In this document: positions 11,074-22,832 of the stretch, one piece after another
Numbering within the stretch: the stretch's first letter is position 1
Layout: each line of letters begins with the position of its first letter
Source of the DNA: Chenopodium formosanum
Lineage: Eukaryota; Streptophyta; Magnoliopsida; Caryophyllales; Amaranthaceae
DNA: 64,000 bases
NCBI GenBank assembly: GCA_024500155.1
Contig: CM044868.1
Span: 43,472,165 to 43,536,164 of the forward strand
Direction of reading: 5' to 3'
Translations under genes and position numbers: made by a program
The notes under the pieces: generated by a model
What the model saw: only the letters and a program-made list of their open reading frames with translations
Told to the model about the DNA's origin: nothing
The model's database searches: none

Positions 11074-11497
11074 CAAGGAAAACACCAAACTCCGGGAAGA
11101 CGTCTCCCAACTGGGGGTGGAGATCACCAATCTACGAAACAAGCAGTCGGATGAGATTACCCAAGAACAGAAACAGCTGATGGATGAGAATGAGCGGGAC
11201 AATGCAGCCCGCCTGAAGATAGCCTGGGGCCTTCTCTACCTGGATGTAGACTTCGAGGTCTACAAACTTAGTTATGATTACGCCACTGCAGTGTGTGATG
11301 CCCAAGTACTGGGTGAGGCTCCTCCGCCTCGCTTCCAAGATTAGGCTGCAGAGCTGGGATATGAAGTCTCAAACAATGAGGAGCCGGCGGAGGAAGATCA
11401 AAATGAAGGTGACCAGCCTCAAGTGGATGATGGCCAATCTAATGCCCTCCTAACCGGTTAGGACCAACCGGAGCAGCAACCTCTCCCTCAGCCTTGA
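11074..11497 (+). pseudogene. Antisense extra ORF of element F (5' truncated)
   Basis: A plus-strand frame opposite to F's gag-pol, cut at its 5' end by the D' LTR. It reads KENTKLREDVSQLGVEITNL and on to QKQLMDENERD, a heptad-rich coiled coil, then a Leu/Tyr-rich stretch, a stop at 11342-11344 and an acidic Glu/Gln tail to about 11497. I do not recognise the family. Extra ORFs near the 3' LTR, including antisense ones, are known in Tat elements, and position and strand fit that. It is probably inactive now. Confidence 0.6.
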
Positions 11498-12749
11498 GTC
11501 AGCCTCCCCAATTCAGCGGCAGTATGCCAACCCTTTTCTTTGCCGGCTTGTATGCCGAGTAACTTTGTATTTTTACCAACTATGGAGTTGGGTAAACAAT
11601 TTATTTTGCTTCTTCACCGGATGTGATTCCGGTTAACAATATAATCTGGCCTTTGTGCCTTTTCAAATATTTATGAAGTAATTCGACTCATTCAGTTGTT
11701 TATATATATATATATTGTGTTTACATATATTTTTTTTATTTGATTTTTTTTCATATATACTACAATTCTTTAATAATTTGCCTAACTTAAAAAAGCATGC
11801 GGCAATTTGCAATCTGGCTACTCTGGCCCCTAGACGGCTGTGTGGTAGGTTTCATTTCAAATTGATTGATTGGCTTGAACACACTTGATACTTGGAGAAG
11901 TATGAGGTGTTTTTAGGACAATCAATCACAATGGTGATTGCCCTAAACCAAGTGCACAGCCGGCCATTAAAACGGGTGCTTCGAGCCTCTTACCCAGGCA
12001 GTAATATTCTGTCTGGGATTATTGCGTAGCCATTACACAAACTGTTATGCCCCACTTGGGAGAGAGTGTAACTTTGGGATAAATAACCCAAGTGAAAACT
12101 TCAGCCGATAACCGAATGACGCCTCAGCGCATCCGGTATTCGAGGGCTTAATCGAACTCATAGATTATTTTGGTCAGACGACTATGAGTTGACCAGTTTG
12201 GTCGTTCAATCTTTGCCATCTGCATACGTACGTAGAACTGATAAAGAGTCTGCTCTCTACGACGATTGCACCCGGAGGGGTGTCGCCGGACGACATTGTC
12301 CATATTGGGACAGGCGGTTTTATAAACAAAGCAACCATCCGGCCATTGGCCTTGGTCTTCTTCTAGATCGATTGTATAGCCACTAAGCGTTTTTGTTCCT
12401 AGTTTTTATAAGATTGATGTTACCATAAATATAGAATTTAATTGGTTAAGAAATTATCCCGTCTGGGTATTACCCAGGCGGACAGGTAATTATAACATTA
12501 AATTGTACCAAGTATCAAACTTAGTTGGTTAAAAAAATAGTCTGTCTGAGTATTACCCTGGCGGACAAGTAATTATATCATTAAATCTACACTAAGTGTC
12601 AAACTTGGATATTTAAGCAAGAGTTCCGCCCGAGCATAACCCAGGCGAATAAGTAATTATAAAGATAACAAAACAATTTTGCAAACAAAGCCTGATTTCT
12701 CATTGATAGACTCACCGTTTACAAAAAAATTTACATTTCTCAAAAGTAG
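11498..12749 (-). repeat. 3' untranslated region of F with tandem repeats
   Basis: No gene seen. About 12420-12660 holds three diverged units of 80-88 bases. Two carry GTCTG(G/A)GTATTACCC(A/T)GGCGG, with an inverted CTGGGT-ATT-ACCCAG core in the best copy; the third is GCCCGAGCATAACCCAGGCG. A TA run lies at 11702-11715. Tandem repeats between integrase and 3' LTR are typical of Tat elements. Confidence 0.7.
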
Positions 12750-13927
12750 TACTTTTTTAAGTTATCTACATTCCAAGTGCCATCCCTGACCTCTTCGTAG
12801 AACCGGTAGGGGCCTTCCCAATAAGGAGTTAGCTTTCAAGCCTCATTGGCCCTACCGGTTGCCTCAATTTTTCGTAACACAAAGTCGCCAACTTTCAAAG
12901 GACGCTTGCGTACTTTCTTGTTGTAGGCTCTCGTCATTCTCAGACGGTATATCTCATGGCGCAGAGCAGCGTTGCCCCTGGTTTCCGAAAGGGAGTCCAA
13001 TGCTAGTCGCATGGCTTCCCAATTTTCCTCTTCATCATAAATCATGACTCTGAGAGTCGGCTCGTAATGTTCAATGAGCAAGACGGCTTCAGCACCGTAT
13101 ACCATAAGAAATCGGGTTTCACCGGTTACCCCTTTGGTAGTTGTCCGGATGGCCCATAGGACAGGAATAACCTATTCTACCCATAAGCCACCGGCTCTTT
13201 CAATTTTCTTTTTTATGCAGTCTGAGATAAGCTTGTTGAAGGCTTCAACTTGGCCATTTGCTTGGGGTCGTCCGACTGATGCAAAACAATGTGAGATACC
13301 CTGATCTCCCAACCAAGTCTTAAGGTGAGGCGTTTCAAACTAAGGGCCATTATCAAACACCATAGACATAGGAACCCCAAACCAGGTGATGATGTTTTTC
13401 CAAATGAAAGAGGTGACATCCTTTGTCTTAATGTTCTTGACCGGCTCAGCCTCTACCCATTTGCTAAAATAATCCACAGCCACCAAAATATAACATTTTC
13501 AGCCTGGAGCAGGCATATAAGGTCCCAGGATATTCATGCCCCACTTAGCAAACGGGACTGGGCTGTCGATTGCCTTCAGATCAGTAGCTGGGCGGTGAAT
13601 AAGCTTGCCAAACCTCTGGCATTTGTCACACCTCTTCACCAACTCTTTAGCGTCTGCTTCAAGAGAAGGCCAAAAGTAATGTCGCCCTGCTCTGACGGCT
13701 AGGGACATGCCGCTTATATGAGAGGCGCAATATCCAGCATGCAATTCTTCAAGAACTTCTTTCCCCTTTTCTGGGGTAACGCACTTCAATAGAGGTTTAA
13801 GGAAACTCAGCTTGAAGAGTTCTTCGTTTCTCATCTCGAAGTTTGCTGCTCGCTTCTTCATGACGGCTGCCTCCTGTGGTGAATCAGGAAGTGTGCCGTC
13901 TGTTAAATATGCCCGGATGCCATCCAT
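12750..13927 (-). pseudogene. Integrase of element F (degenerate)
   Basis: N-terminal zinc domain: LHAGYCASH followed by RCDKCQRFGK (HHCC type), with GRHYFWPSL between. The catalytic core is readable through stops: VAVDYFSKWVEAEP, FGVPMSMVFDNGP, GRPQANGQVEAFNK. Then comes MVYGAEAVLLIEHYEPTLRV, and at the C-terminus KVGDFVLRKIEATG and PYWEGPYRF. In-frame stops follow MPAPG, DNGP and WVE, so it is dead. Best match is Tat lineage. Confidence 0.88.
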
Positions 13928-14339
13928 CTAGGTAAAGATTTGGTCCAGGATTCCAAAGGGATCTTCATATATACTTCTCTGTTCAAGAACTTCCCAAAAG
14001 ACTAACTGAGGCATATCACAGCAGGCGGAAGATGCCAATTTGGACAACGCATCTGCCTGATTGTTATCTAACCTAGGCACTTGACTCAGACGGAATTCCT
14101 CAAGTGCCCCAACCTCTTCTTTGACTGCCTGAAGATATTTGATCATAGCCGGATGAGTTGCCTCATATTTTCCCTCATACTAGCTTACGACCAACTGTGA
14201 ATTAGAGTAGGCATCAGTTTTTGTTGCCCCTGCTGCCCTACACAACGGATTACGGCTAGCAGGGCTTCATATTCCGCCTCGTTATTTGAGGCTTGAAACT
14301 TAAACCGCAGTGCATAATCAAATCTGTCTCCCTCCGGGG
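13928..14339 (-). pseudogene. RNase H of element F, C-terminal part
   Basis: EGDRFDYALRFKFQ and ASNNEAEYEALLAVI are the classic Tat RNase H core, continuing to VPRLDNNQADALSKLASSA. It is split from its N-terminal part (GAGIIYESP, read minus from about 21650 to 21595) by element B. The B target duplication CGGGG is the shared codon edge. In-frame stops occur in the middle. Confidence 0.87.
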
Positions 14340-16096
14340 TGACAGGGGAATAAACGAGTCGTCAATTGTCTATCCCTAGATCAAATACAATTTATACAAC
14401 CTAAACAAACCTAATACGAGTATAAGGCAAGCATAGGGGTCGAACCACAGAGAACGGTAAACACCACCAAATGTTATCAACAATTAAGCTAGTCCGGAAT
14501 AGGGGATAAATAAACTAAAGTCTAAAAATGCTAAAACAAGAAATAAAACATTAAGGGAAATGGTTTAAGTATAGCATTCACTTGAACATAAACAAAGGCA
14601 TAGAAATTGAATTAATTATGAACTAAACATGCTCGAATATCGAAATTAAGAATCCAATCTAGCCGCCTTCCGGGGTCAATTGGCTTCTCCTAACATAGCC
14701 TCTATGTTTCAACATTAGAACCATATACTAGGAGGTACTATTAAATAACAATCGATAGTAATGAACCTTAACTAAGTCAACTTCCGTTTCTTGTTAGCAA
14801 AGATTCACCTTTAATCAACCAACAATGTGCACTTGCAAGAAGATTAAAGAATATCAAGCATATAAAGACTTTAATCACAAATATATCAATTCTAAACCCT
14901 AGAACATGCTCAAGGTCCAACTACACCACAACCATCCCCTTAATGGGGAAATTACTCACTAATCATGATAATAACAAGATTAATCAACAAATAATCAAGA
15001 ATCAACATGATCAACAAGCAATACCAACAACTAAAATAATAATCAAAATAAACAAATAAAAATAGAGGAGAGAGAGTAAGAAATTGCTCATTAATTGAAG
15101 ATGAAGGTCTACAAAGGATTAAACAAGCTCCTTCTTCAAAATCCAAGTTCATTAATGAAGAAAACCTCACTTTCTCTCTCTACCAAAGAAGACTAATCCT
15201 AACCTAACCTAGAGAGAGAAGCTCTCCTAAAACTAATAAGAGAGTGGAATAGATAGTTATTGAATGTCCTCCAAAACGTTCTAAAAAAGGGACTTATATA
15301 GTCCGTACAGAGTCAGCTGAGAAAAGGAGAGGTCCGACCGAACAAAATGGGAAGGTTCGGCCGGACTACAGGGTAGGTTCGGCCGGACCATGGGTAGGTT
15401 CGGTCGAACCATGGGTAGGTTCGGCCGGACCATGGGTAGGTTCGGTCGAACCATGGGTAGGTTCGGTCGAACCTCCCTGATCCTGGTCTTGTCGAACTCC
15501 TCTGGTTCGGCCACTCCTGCAAAACTGCCAATTTTCATCTTGCCCCTGCCTCGAAGTTCGGCCGAACCACTGAGCAGGTTCGGCCACACTTTGGTTCGGC
15601 CACACCATCAGGAGGTTTGGCCGAACCTCTTCTGAATCATGCTTCCTCTAGCTTCCTTTGAGCTTAGCTTCCTCCTCTTGAAAATCTCGATGGTTCCTAC
15701 AAAGCATAAGCATGGAAAGCACAATAAGAACAAAGCGGGAAGACTAAGAAAAGGGAGGATAAAGGAGAAAGAAAAGAGAAAGCAAAGCTAAGTAAAAATG
15801 CTTAGAAAGAGGGCCAAACAAGTGCAAACGAGGGGAGAATCCTTAGAGAAAAAGGATAAAAGAGTGGCATAAATGCCACTCATCAAAATAAAGAATGAAA
15901 TATAACAGATCAAAAGCAAATAAAATACGAAAATAAACTGAAAACTACGAAAAGAATTAAAACACGACAAAATTACCAAAATAAACTAGAAACTTTATTA
16001 AAGAGAAAACAAGAGAAAGAAAAGAAAATAAGATAAAATAAACACGAAAATGACTCTAAAACTACTCCCTAAGAGTGACATAAATGTCACTCATCA
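14340..16096 (-). repeat. 3' LTR of element B
   Basis: 1757 bases. The plus strand begins TGACAGGGGAATAAACG and ends CACTCATCA. It differs from the other LTR mainly by about 16 extra bases near 15585-15600 inside the palindrome cluster. ORFs here are artefacts of a 21-base repeat. Confidence 0.94.
15293..15632 (-). promoter_or_regulatory. LTR promoter of B: TATA box and TTCGGCCGAA palindromes
   Basis: TATATAAG on the minus strand at 15293-15300. Upstream, five 21-base tandem units (15376-15480) alternate GGTTCGGCCGGACC and GGTTCGGTCGAACC. Further copies run to about 15632, including a perfect GTTCGGCCGAAC at 15556-15567. The 5' LTR has the same block (20885-20989 and onward, TATA at 20803-20810). 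Confidence 0.75.
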
Positions 16097-16136
16097 AATT
16101 CCCCCAAGCTAAACCTTTGCTCGTCCTCGAGCAAAG
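16097..16136 (-). other. PPT and AGGA hairpin of element B
   Basis: The minus strand reads CTTTGCTCG-AGGA-CGAGCAAAG (16115-16136), a perfect 9-bp stem with AGGA loop. It is followed by TTTAGCTTGGGGGAATT abutting the 3' LTR. Confidence 0.85.
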
Positions 16137-18008
16137 CTAAGGCAAAAGAGAACAAGATGGAATTATTTAAAGCAAAAGAAACAAAATAGAAACAAAGAGA
16201 AAGAATGTACACTAACTCACTGTCGTAGGAATCACGGGTGCATTTAGCGTATGCATCAAGCCCTTTAAACCCCTATGTCGCCAAAGAGGACGAGTAAGCT
16301 CTCGTGAGGGTTTCCTAAGAGGTTTAACCCACAACTCTTGGCAACACATAACATTCAAGGCAAAGGTGAAATCAAGAAAACTCGAGTTTTGATATTTCAA
16401 ACCAAACACAAACAATGGGCTAAATGCACAAGAATACAAACCTTTCTAGACATTAAAGGTAGCCAAGCAAAAGAATAGTTAAGGTTGGTACACACGTAAA
16501 GCATGCAAAGGGTAGAGAACTTAGAGGGACTTACACTCCTCCTTATCTCCAACCAAACTCCCGCATCCTCACTAGTTTTGCATCCACTTTTAAGGTGATA
16601 TCTCGAGATTCCTCGAAGGAATCGGAAGAAATAATCAATGAAAAACATTTAGGCTACCCGACATATTGGCATTGATAGCTCGCTCAATAGGCTTGGCTTG
16701 ATTACCCTCCATCGGTAGTAACTAAACCTCACTAAGGTCAAAAGGTCTTAAAAGGGTTGAAACGTTTAGGCTAGGGTAAAGGTTGTGGAAATAAATTTGG
16801 AAAATTGGTGGTAAACTTAGAAGTGAAGCAAAGTTGATCATTCCTCAATTCAAACTCAATAAACTACCAACTTTCAAATCAAAAATTCTAGCAACTCTCC
16901 CCCAAGCTTATTCTTTTTCAACCAAACAACAAATATTTTTGTATTTTCTCAATATTTTCTTCTTTTTTTTTTTCATTTCTTTTTATTCTTTGCTCTTGCC
17001 TCTTTTACTTTGAGCGGCTTTTTCTTTCATTTCCTTTATTTTCTTCTCATTTACTCAACCCATTCAACATAACAAATATAAAAACAAGTACCAAAATTTG
17101 AGTTTTTTTCACTTCTTTTTCATTCTTTTTCTCACTTTCATTAACCAAAAATACAAATCAAGTCCCAAGAATGCTTCACAAAAACTAATAAAGGTGAAAA
17201 TAAAGCAAAGGTCCATTGGTTTGTAATGTGGTTATGCCAAAGAAGGGAAAATGGCTCAAATTGGGTTACTAAATGAGCAAATGCAAAAGAAAAATAAAAG
17301 AAAAGAAAATGATAAAACAAAACAAAAATCCTAATTGCCTTCGTCTTCCCCTAGGTTGGTTCGGTCTCGATCTTGGGTAGATTAAGCCAAATTCTCGATA
17401 TAAGCTAGCAATGCCAAGGATCCAAACGCCACACATGCAAGAAATGTAGAAGGCTAGAACAAAATAGACACATCCTCACAAAAATGACGGTAGTGGAGTA
17501 GCAAAAATCACCTTTAAAGCTTCAACTAGCTAGAGAGCGACAACCATCTTACCACAAACCAAGTGAGCTAAGGTCTCATAGCCCTTAAGTTCTACTACCT
17601 TGGCAATGTTATATGTGTGAACCAACCTCGACATTCAAGTGCACGGAAACCTCTAACAACTAGCAAAGAGGGTATTCTAGGTGTTAAAGCCCAATTATGT
17701 CCAAGTTTAAAACAAAACATTTTGAAACTTGCCTTGAATGCCATGGAAAGACACTATACACACAAATATTCACAAAACCAACAATACTCAAGTATGCATA
17801 TACAATAGTGCAATATGAAAGCATGATCAATCAAAACTACATATACCAAAAGTCAACTCAATAAGGCGCTCATGGCCATCCAAACACAGAAAACCAATCT
17901 CAATAATAGACTTTGGCAAGTATGAGAGAAATAAATCAAGCAATCATGAGACTATGGATTAAGAAACCACACAGAGATATAGATAACCCCCCCAAAGCTA
18001 GCGAATAG
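16137..18008 (-). other. Element B 3' internal region, conserved blocks, no gene
   Basis: No supportable ORF. Short blocks are collinear with element C: CACTAACTCACTGTCGTAGG near 16210 (C: near 28145), an AACCCCTA...GGACGAGT block near 16270 (C: near 28205), and TTGGTTCGGTCTCGATCTT near 17355 (C: near 29425). They show that B and C are related beyond their ORFs. Confidence 0.65.
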
Positions 18009-18049
18009 CTACTCCCCCAAGCTAGAATGGAGCATTGTCCTCAATGCTC
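18009..18049 (-). other. Internal AGGA hairpin and G-tract of element B
   Basis: GAGCATTG-AGGA-CAATGCTC on the minus strand (18030-18049), a perfect 8-bp stem, then TTCTAGCTTGGGGGAGT. It corresponds to 2173-2211 in A and 28899-28939 in C. Confidence 0.78.
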
Positions 18050-18299
18050 AAAATAAAGGCACAAAGGGTGGGTGGGAGGGGAAGGAAGAAAACTAATTCA
18101 CACAACAATTCATAATCATACAATCCAAATGCAATTAAGAAAGCAAATCCAAGATGAGGGAAGAAGGAAAGAGTAAACCAAATGTGAGGTGGGTGTTGAA
18201 ACCCGCAATTGAGCACATTGTCCACAATTTCATCTAATTCCTCGTCTTTGTTGCTTTTCCAAATGCAAGCAATCATTGGTGTGCTTCGTCTCAAGGAGC

Positions 18300-19724
18300 T
18301 CAATCCAAAATCTTTGCACATGAGTATATGCATCGAGTACCTATACACATAGACAAGAGAGTAAACAAAAATGAGAAACACAAAAGAAAGAAAAAGAAAG
18401 CAATAAAACACGAGTTACTTCCCGCAAAGGCTTGCTTAACGTCCAAGCATGACCAATCTAGTAAATAACCCGACAAAGAACGCAATAACTTGTCATATGC
18501 ACCGGCAAACATATCAAGAAATAGAGCATACGCGATGCTCATATGACAAGCAAACATAAAGTACAAGGAGACTTTATGCTTGAGAGAAGGGAGAAAAGAA
18601 AAAGTAAAAGAATCAAAAGAAAAATCAAGAAAATAAGAAGAAAAAGTAGAAGAAGAAAAAGAAAAATCCTCACAAAAATCTTTTTGGTTGGCATTATAAC
18701 TCTTTTCCTCATCAACAATGAAAGGGTTAGGGGCTTTGGAAGCTTGAAAAGGAAGAGGATCCCTAAGAGGTTCTTTGAGAAAAGAAGGGAGGAACATAGG
18801 ATAGTAGGAGATATGGTTAAACCTTTGGGAAAAAGGTGTATGAGAAAGGCAAAAAGGGGTAGCTAATCCCTCATCACAAGATCTCACATCACTAATGAGG
18901 GAATGAAAATCAATCATGGAATCCTCAAATGAAGAACCCTCATGTTCTACATCTCCCTCAGGCTCAAAAACTCCAAGGTAATCAACCTTATCCTCCTTTT
19001 CACCACAATAAACAACCTTTCCTTCTACTATCTCAAAATCAAGAGTGAATGGGGGCAAATTTCTCTCAAACTCATCTCTTTCTAATGAAGCCTTATCAAT
19101 GAACTCGCTCATAAGGTTATGGGCTACCGTTTGAAACTCAAGAAATATTTGGGCCATAATCTCAAATGAGTCCAAATCATCATGGATAGACGAGTCAAAA
19201 GCTTGCTCATTGGGATCATCTAGGGGACTATGGGGCACACCTTTAGAATTCATGCAAAAATCGGATGCAAAATGAGAAAGAGCATGCACTTCATCATCAT
19301 TAGAATGTACCTCATTACATTGAGTTATAGAGGGAGGGGAGTTGAAATCATGCATTACATGGTCACTATGGGGAGCATCAAGCACATCATGGGAATTCAT
19401 ATTAGACAAATCATGACAATTAGCATCAACATTAAAAGCATGAAAATCCCGAACATAAGTCTCATGATTGGCCCTCTCCCAATCATAATTATCTCTAGCT
19501 AACCATGAATAGAAATCCCAAGCTTCATCCGAAGACATGTCTTGAAATTTACCATTTAACATATTATCGACTACTCCTCTAAAATTATCATTTAATCCCA
19601 AATTGATGATTTCACAATAATCACCCTTGGTTAAACCTTTAACACCATCTAGGAAATCCTCAAGTCTATTGAAATACACCCAAAACGGTTCATTATCAAA
19701 TTGAGGAATAGAAATATAAGCCAT
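18300..19724 (-). CDS. Element B accessory protein, 474 aa, unknown function
   Basis: The start is ATG at 19724 (MAYISIPQFDNEPFWVYFNR); an upstream in-frame ATG at 19763 lies in the leader and is less likely. The N-terminal 120 residues (RLEDFLDGVKGLTKGDYCEI, then SSDEAWDFYSWLARDNYDWE) look gag-like: a short helical domain of the kind seen before retroelement capsids. This is resemblance, not proof. The middle is acidic, rich in Asp, His and Ser. Near residue 415 MFAGAYDKLLRSL matches the C-terminus of the A protein. The tail after VKQAFAG is Phe/Leu-rich and may be translated untranslated region. It is fully open over 1.4 kb in a recent element, so it may be functional. Confidence 0.72.
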   Translation of the reverse strand: MAYISIPQFDNEPFWVYFNRLEDFLDGVKGLTKGDYCEIINLGLNDNFRGVVDNMLNGKFQDMSSDEAWDFYSWLARDNYDWERANHETYVRDFHAFNVDANCHDLSNMNSHDVLDAPHSDHVMHDFNSPPSITQCNEVHSNDDEVHALSHFASDFCMNSKGVPHSPLDDPNEQAFDSSIHDDLDSFEIMAQIFLEFQTVAHNLMSEFIDKASLERDEFERNLPPFTLDFEIVEGKVVYCGEKEDKVDYLGVFEPEGDVEHEGSSFEDSMIDFHSLISDVRSCDEGLATPFCLSHTPFSQRFNHISYYPMFLPSFLKEPLRDPLPFQASKAPNPFIVDEEKSYNANQKDFCEDFSFSSSTFSSYFLDFSFDSFTFSFLPSLKHKVSLYFMFACHMSIAYALFLDMFAGAYDKLLRSLSGYLLDWSCLDVKQAFAGSNSCFIAFFFFLLCFSFLFTLLSMCIGTRCIYSCAKILD

Positions 19725-19828
19725 TTTTTCAAATAAAGCAACACAAATAAAAAAAAACAACAAATCAAAAGAAAATTATAAACAATGGACTAGTATCAAT
19801 AAGATAACACAATGGTAATGGAAGCCGT

Positions 19829-19846
19829 TCCCCGGCAACGGCGCCA
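19829..19846 (-). other. Primer-binding site of element B (tRNA-Asp)
   Basis: The minus strand reads TGGCGCCGTTGCCGGGGA, an exact 18-base complement of plant tRNA-Asp plus CCA, three bases from the LTR. Confidence 0.93.
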
Positions 19847-19849
19847 ATT

Positions 19850-21589
19850 TGACAAGGGAATAAACGCGTCGTCAATTGTCTATCCCTAGATCAAATACAA
19901 TTTATACAACCTAAACAAACCTAATACGAGTATAAGGCAAGCATAGGGGTCGAACCACAGAGAACGGTAAACACCACCAAATGTTATCAACAATTAAGCT
20001 AGTCCGGAATAGGGGATAAATAAACTAAAGTCTAAAAATGCTAAAACAAGAAATAAAACATTAAGGGAAATGGTTTAAGTATAGCATTCACTTGAACATA
20101 AACAAAGGCATAGAAATTGAATTAATTATGAACTAAACATGCTCGAATATCGAAATTAAGAATCCAATCTAGCCGCCTTCCGGGGTCAATTGGCTTCTCC
20201 TAACATAGCCTCTATGTTTCAACATTAGAACCATATACTAGGAGGTACTATTAAATAACAATCGATAGTAATGAACCTTAACTAAGTCAACTTCCGTTTC
20301 TTGTTAGCAAAGATTCACCTTTAATCAACCAACAATGTGCACTTGCAAGAAGATTAAAAAATATCAAGCATATAAAGACTTTAATCACAAATAAATCAAT
20401 TCTAAACCCTAGAACATGCTCAAGGTCCAACTACACCACAACCATCCCCTTAATGGGGAAATTACTCACTAATCATGATAATAACAAGATTAATCAACAA
20501 ATAATCAAGAATCAACATGATCAACAAGCAATACTAACAACTAAAATAATAATCAAAATAAACAAATAAAAATAGAGGAGAGAGAGTAAGAAATTGCTCA
20601 TTAATTGAAGATGAAGGTCTACAAAGGATTAAACAAGCTCCTTCTTCAAAATCCAAGTTCATTAATAAAGAAAACCTCACTTTCTCTCTCTACCAAAGAA
20701 GACTAATCCTAACCTAACCTAGAGAGAGAAGCTCTCCTAAAACTAATTAGAGAGTGGAATAGATAGTTATTGAATGTCCTCCAAAACGTTCTAAAAAAGG
20801 GACTTATATAGTCCGTACAGAGTCAGCTGAGAAAAGGAGAGGTCCGACCAAACAAATGGGAAGGTTCGGCCGGACTACAGGGTAGGTTCGGCCGGACCAT
20901 GGGTAGGTTCGGTCGAACCATGGGTAGGTTCGGCCGGACCATGGGTAGGTTCGGTCGAACCATGGGTAGGTTCGGTCGAACCTCCCTGATCCTGGTCTTG
21001 TCGAACTCCTGTGGTTCGGCCACTCCTGCAAAACTGCCAATTTTCATCTTGCCCCTGCCTCGAAGTTCGGCCGAACCACTGAGCAGGTTCGGCCACACCA
21101 TCAGGAGGTTTGGCCGAACCTCTTCTGAATCATGCTTCCTCTAGCTTCCTTTGAGCTTAGCTTCCTCCTCTTGAAAATCTCGATGGTTCCTACAAAGCAT
21201 AAGCATGGAAAGCACAATAAGAACAAAGCGGGAAGACTAAGAAAAGGGAGGATAAAGGAGAAAGAAAAGAGAAAGCAAAGCTAAGTAAAAATGCTTAGAA
21301 AGAGGGCCAAACAAGTGCAAACGAGGGGAGAATCCTTAGAGAAAAAGGATAAAAGAGTGGCATAAATGCCACTCATCAAATTAAAGAATGAAATATAACA
21401 GATCAAAAGCAAATAAAATACGAAAATAAACTAAAAACTACGAAAAGAATTAAAACACGACAAAATTACCAAAATAAACTAGAAACTTTATTAAAGAGAA
21501 AACAAGAGAAAGAAAAGAAAATAAGATAAAATAAACACGAAAATTACTCTAAAACTACTCCCTAAGAGTGACATAAATGTCACTCATCA
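19850..21589 (-). repeat. 5' LTR of element B
   Basis: 1740 bases, same ends as 14340-16096. Followed on the plus strand by the target duplication CGGGG at 21590-21594. Confidence 0.94.
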
Positions 21590-21594
21590 CGGGG

Positions 21595-22832
21595 ACTCAT
21601 ATATAATTCCTGCACCACAGTCGTTCTTCGTCGAGCTCCTGTCTACATACACTTTCCAAACCTGATCAATGTTATCCGGTAGCACTGGTCATGTCATTTT
21701 CTACAATGAAGTCGGCAAACGCCTGACCTTTCACTGCCTTTCTAGGTTCAAAAGTGATTTCTAGACTTTGCATTTCAATAGCCCATTTCAGCATTCAGGC
21801 GGATGACTCTAAGGTGGACATTGGCCGCTTGAGGGGCTGATCGGTATAAATTATCATCGGATGTGCCAGAAAGTACGGCTTTAATTTCTTGAAGGCCATA
21901 TATAGAGCAAGGCCAAATTTTTTAACCATGGGGTACCGGAGTTCAGCTATTTTAGCACATGACTAATGAAATGGACTAGGAGCTGAATGTCCTCTCTCTC
22001 ATCAAGGAGAACAACACTAAGAGCATGATTTGAGACGGCTAGGTACATATATAACGTCTCTTTGGGCAGAGGGGTAACAAGCCTTGGCAAAGAGTGCAGA
22101 TGTTCCTTTAGCTTTTAAAAGGCCGCCTCAGCATCATCTCCCCATTCAAATCTGGTCTTCTTCCTGATTGCTTGGAAGAAGTAAAGGCATTTGTCACCTA
22201 ACCGGCTAAGGAACCTACCCAATGCCGCCAGGCAACCTGTTAGTCTCTGTGCTTCCTTGACAATGTGAGGTGACTTCATGTCAATCACCGCCTGTATCAT
22301 CTCGAGGTTAGCCTCTATCCCCCTTTGATCAATCGAGAACCCGAGAAACTTCTTAGACTCAACACCAAAGACGCAATTCATAGGATTTAACATAACCTTA
22401 TGCCGCCTGAGTGTGGTGAAGGTTTCTCGGAGATCAGCAAGGTGATCCGCCTGCTGCTTGGATTTGACTATCATATCATCAATGTAAGCCTCCACATTCC
22501 TCCCAATTTGATTAATGAAGACCGTATTAATCATCCGTTTGAATGTAGCCGGCACATTTTTCAAGCCAAAGGACATCACCGTGTAACAGAATAACCCCTT
22601 ATCAGTGACGACGGTCGTCTTCTCTTGATTTTTTTTTCCACAGGGGTATCTGATGGAAGCCGGAGTAGGCATCCATGAAACTCATCAAGGCATGCCCGGC
22701 TATCGAATCGACTAAACTGTCGATCTTTGGTAGCGGGTAACTATCCTTGGGACATGCCTTGTTGAGGTCTGTGTAATCAACACACATACGCCAGGTACCA
22801 TTCGGCTTCTTTACAAGCATAACATTTGCCAC
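21595..22832 (-). pseudogene. Reverse transcriptase and RNase H start of element F
   Basis: The RT core reads MCVDYTDLNKACPKDSYPLP, FMDAYSGFHQI, then GLFCYTVMSFGLKNVPATF and EAYIDDMIVKS (catalytic YIDD), and LNPMNCVFGVESKKFLGF. A frameshift lies in a run of nine A (minus strand) near 22630, splitting the frame between FMDAYSGFHQI and the YIDD part. The RT connection and RNase H start (21595-22114) contain stops; GAGIIYESP adjoins the element B insertion. Confidence 0.9.

Larger units (their letters stand above)
14340..21589 (-). mobile_element. Element B, complete non-autonomous gypsy-type element
   Basis: 7250 bases with LTRs 14340-16096 and 19850-21589, flanked by the 5-bp target duplication CGGGG (14335-14339 and 21590-21594). 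tRNA-Asp PBS, one 474-codon ORF, an internal hairpin/G-tract and a 3' PPT are present; pol is absent. The LTRs are nearly identical except for a short indel, so insertion is recent relative to host element F. Confidence 0.95.

Noticed and set aside
15281..15635. Several overlapping frames reading PNLPMVR or FDRTYPW repeats (also 20804-21144)
   Set aside because: They are translations of a 21-base tandem repeat, which keeps all frames open. They lie in an LTR promoter and have no protein character.
18543..18866. Lys/Arg-rich plus-strand frame
   Set aside because: Antisense shadow of the B accessory protein.
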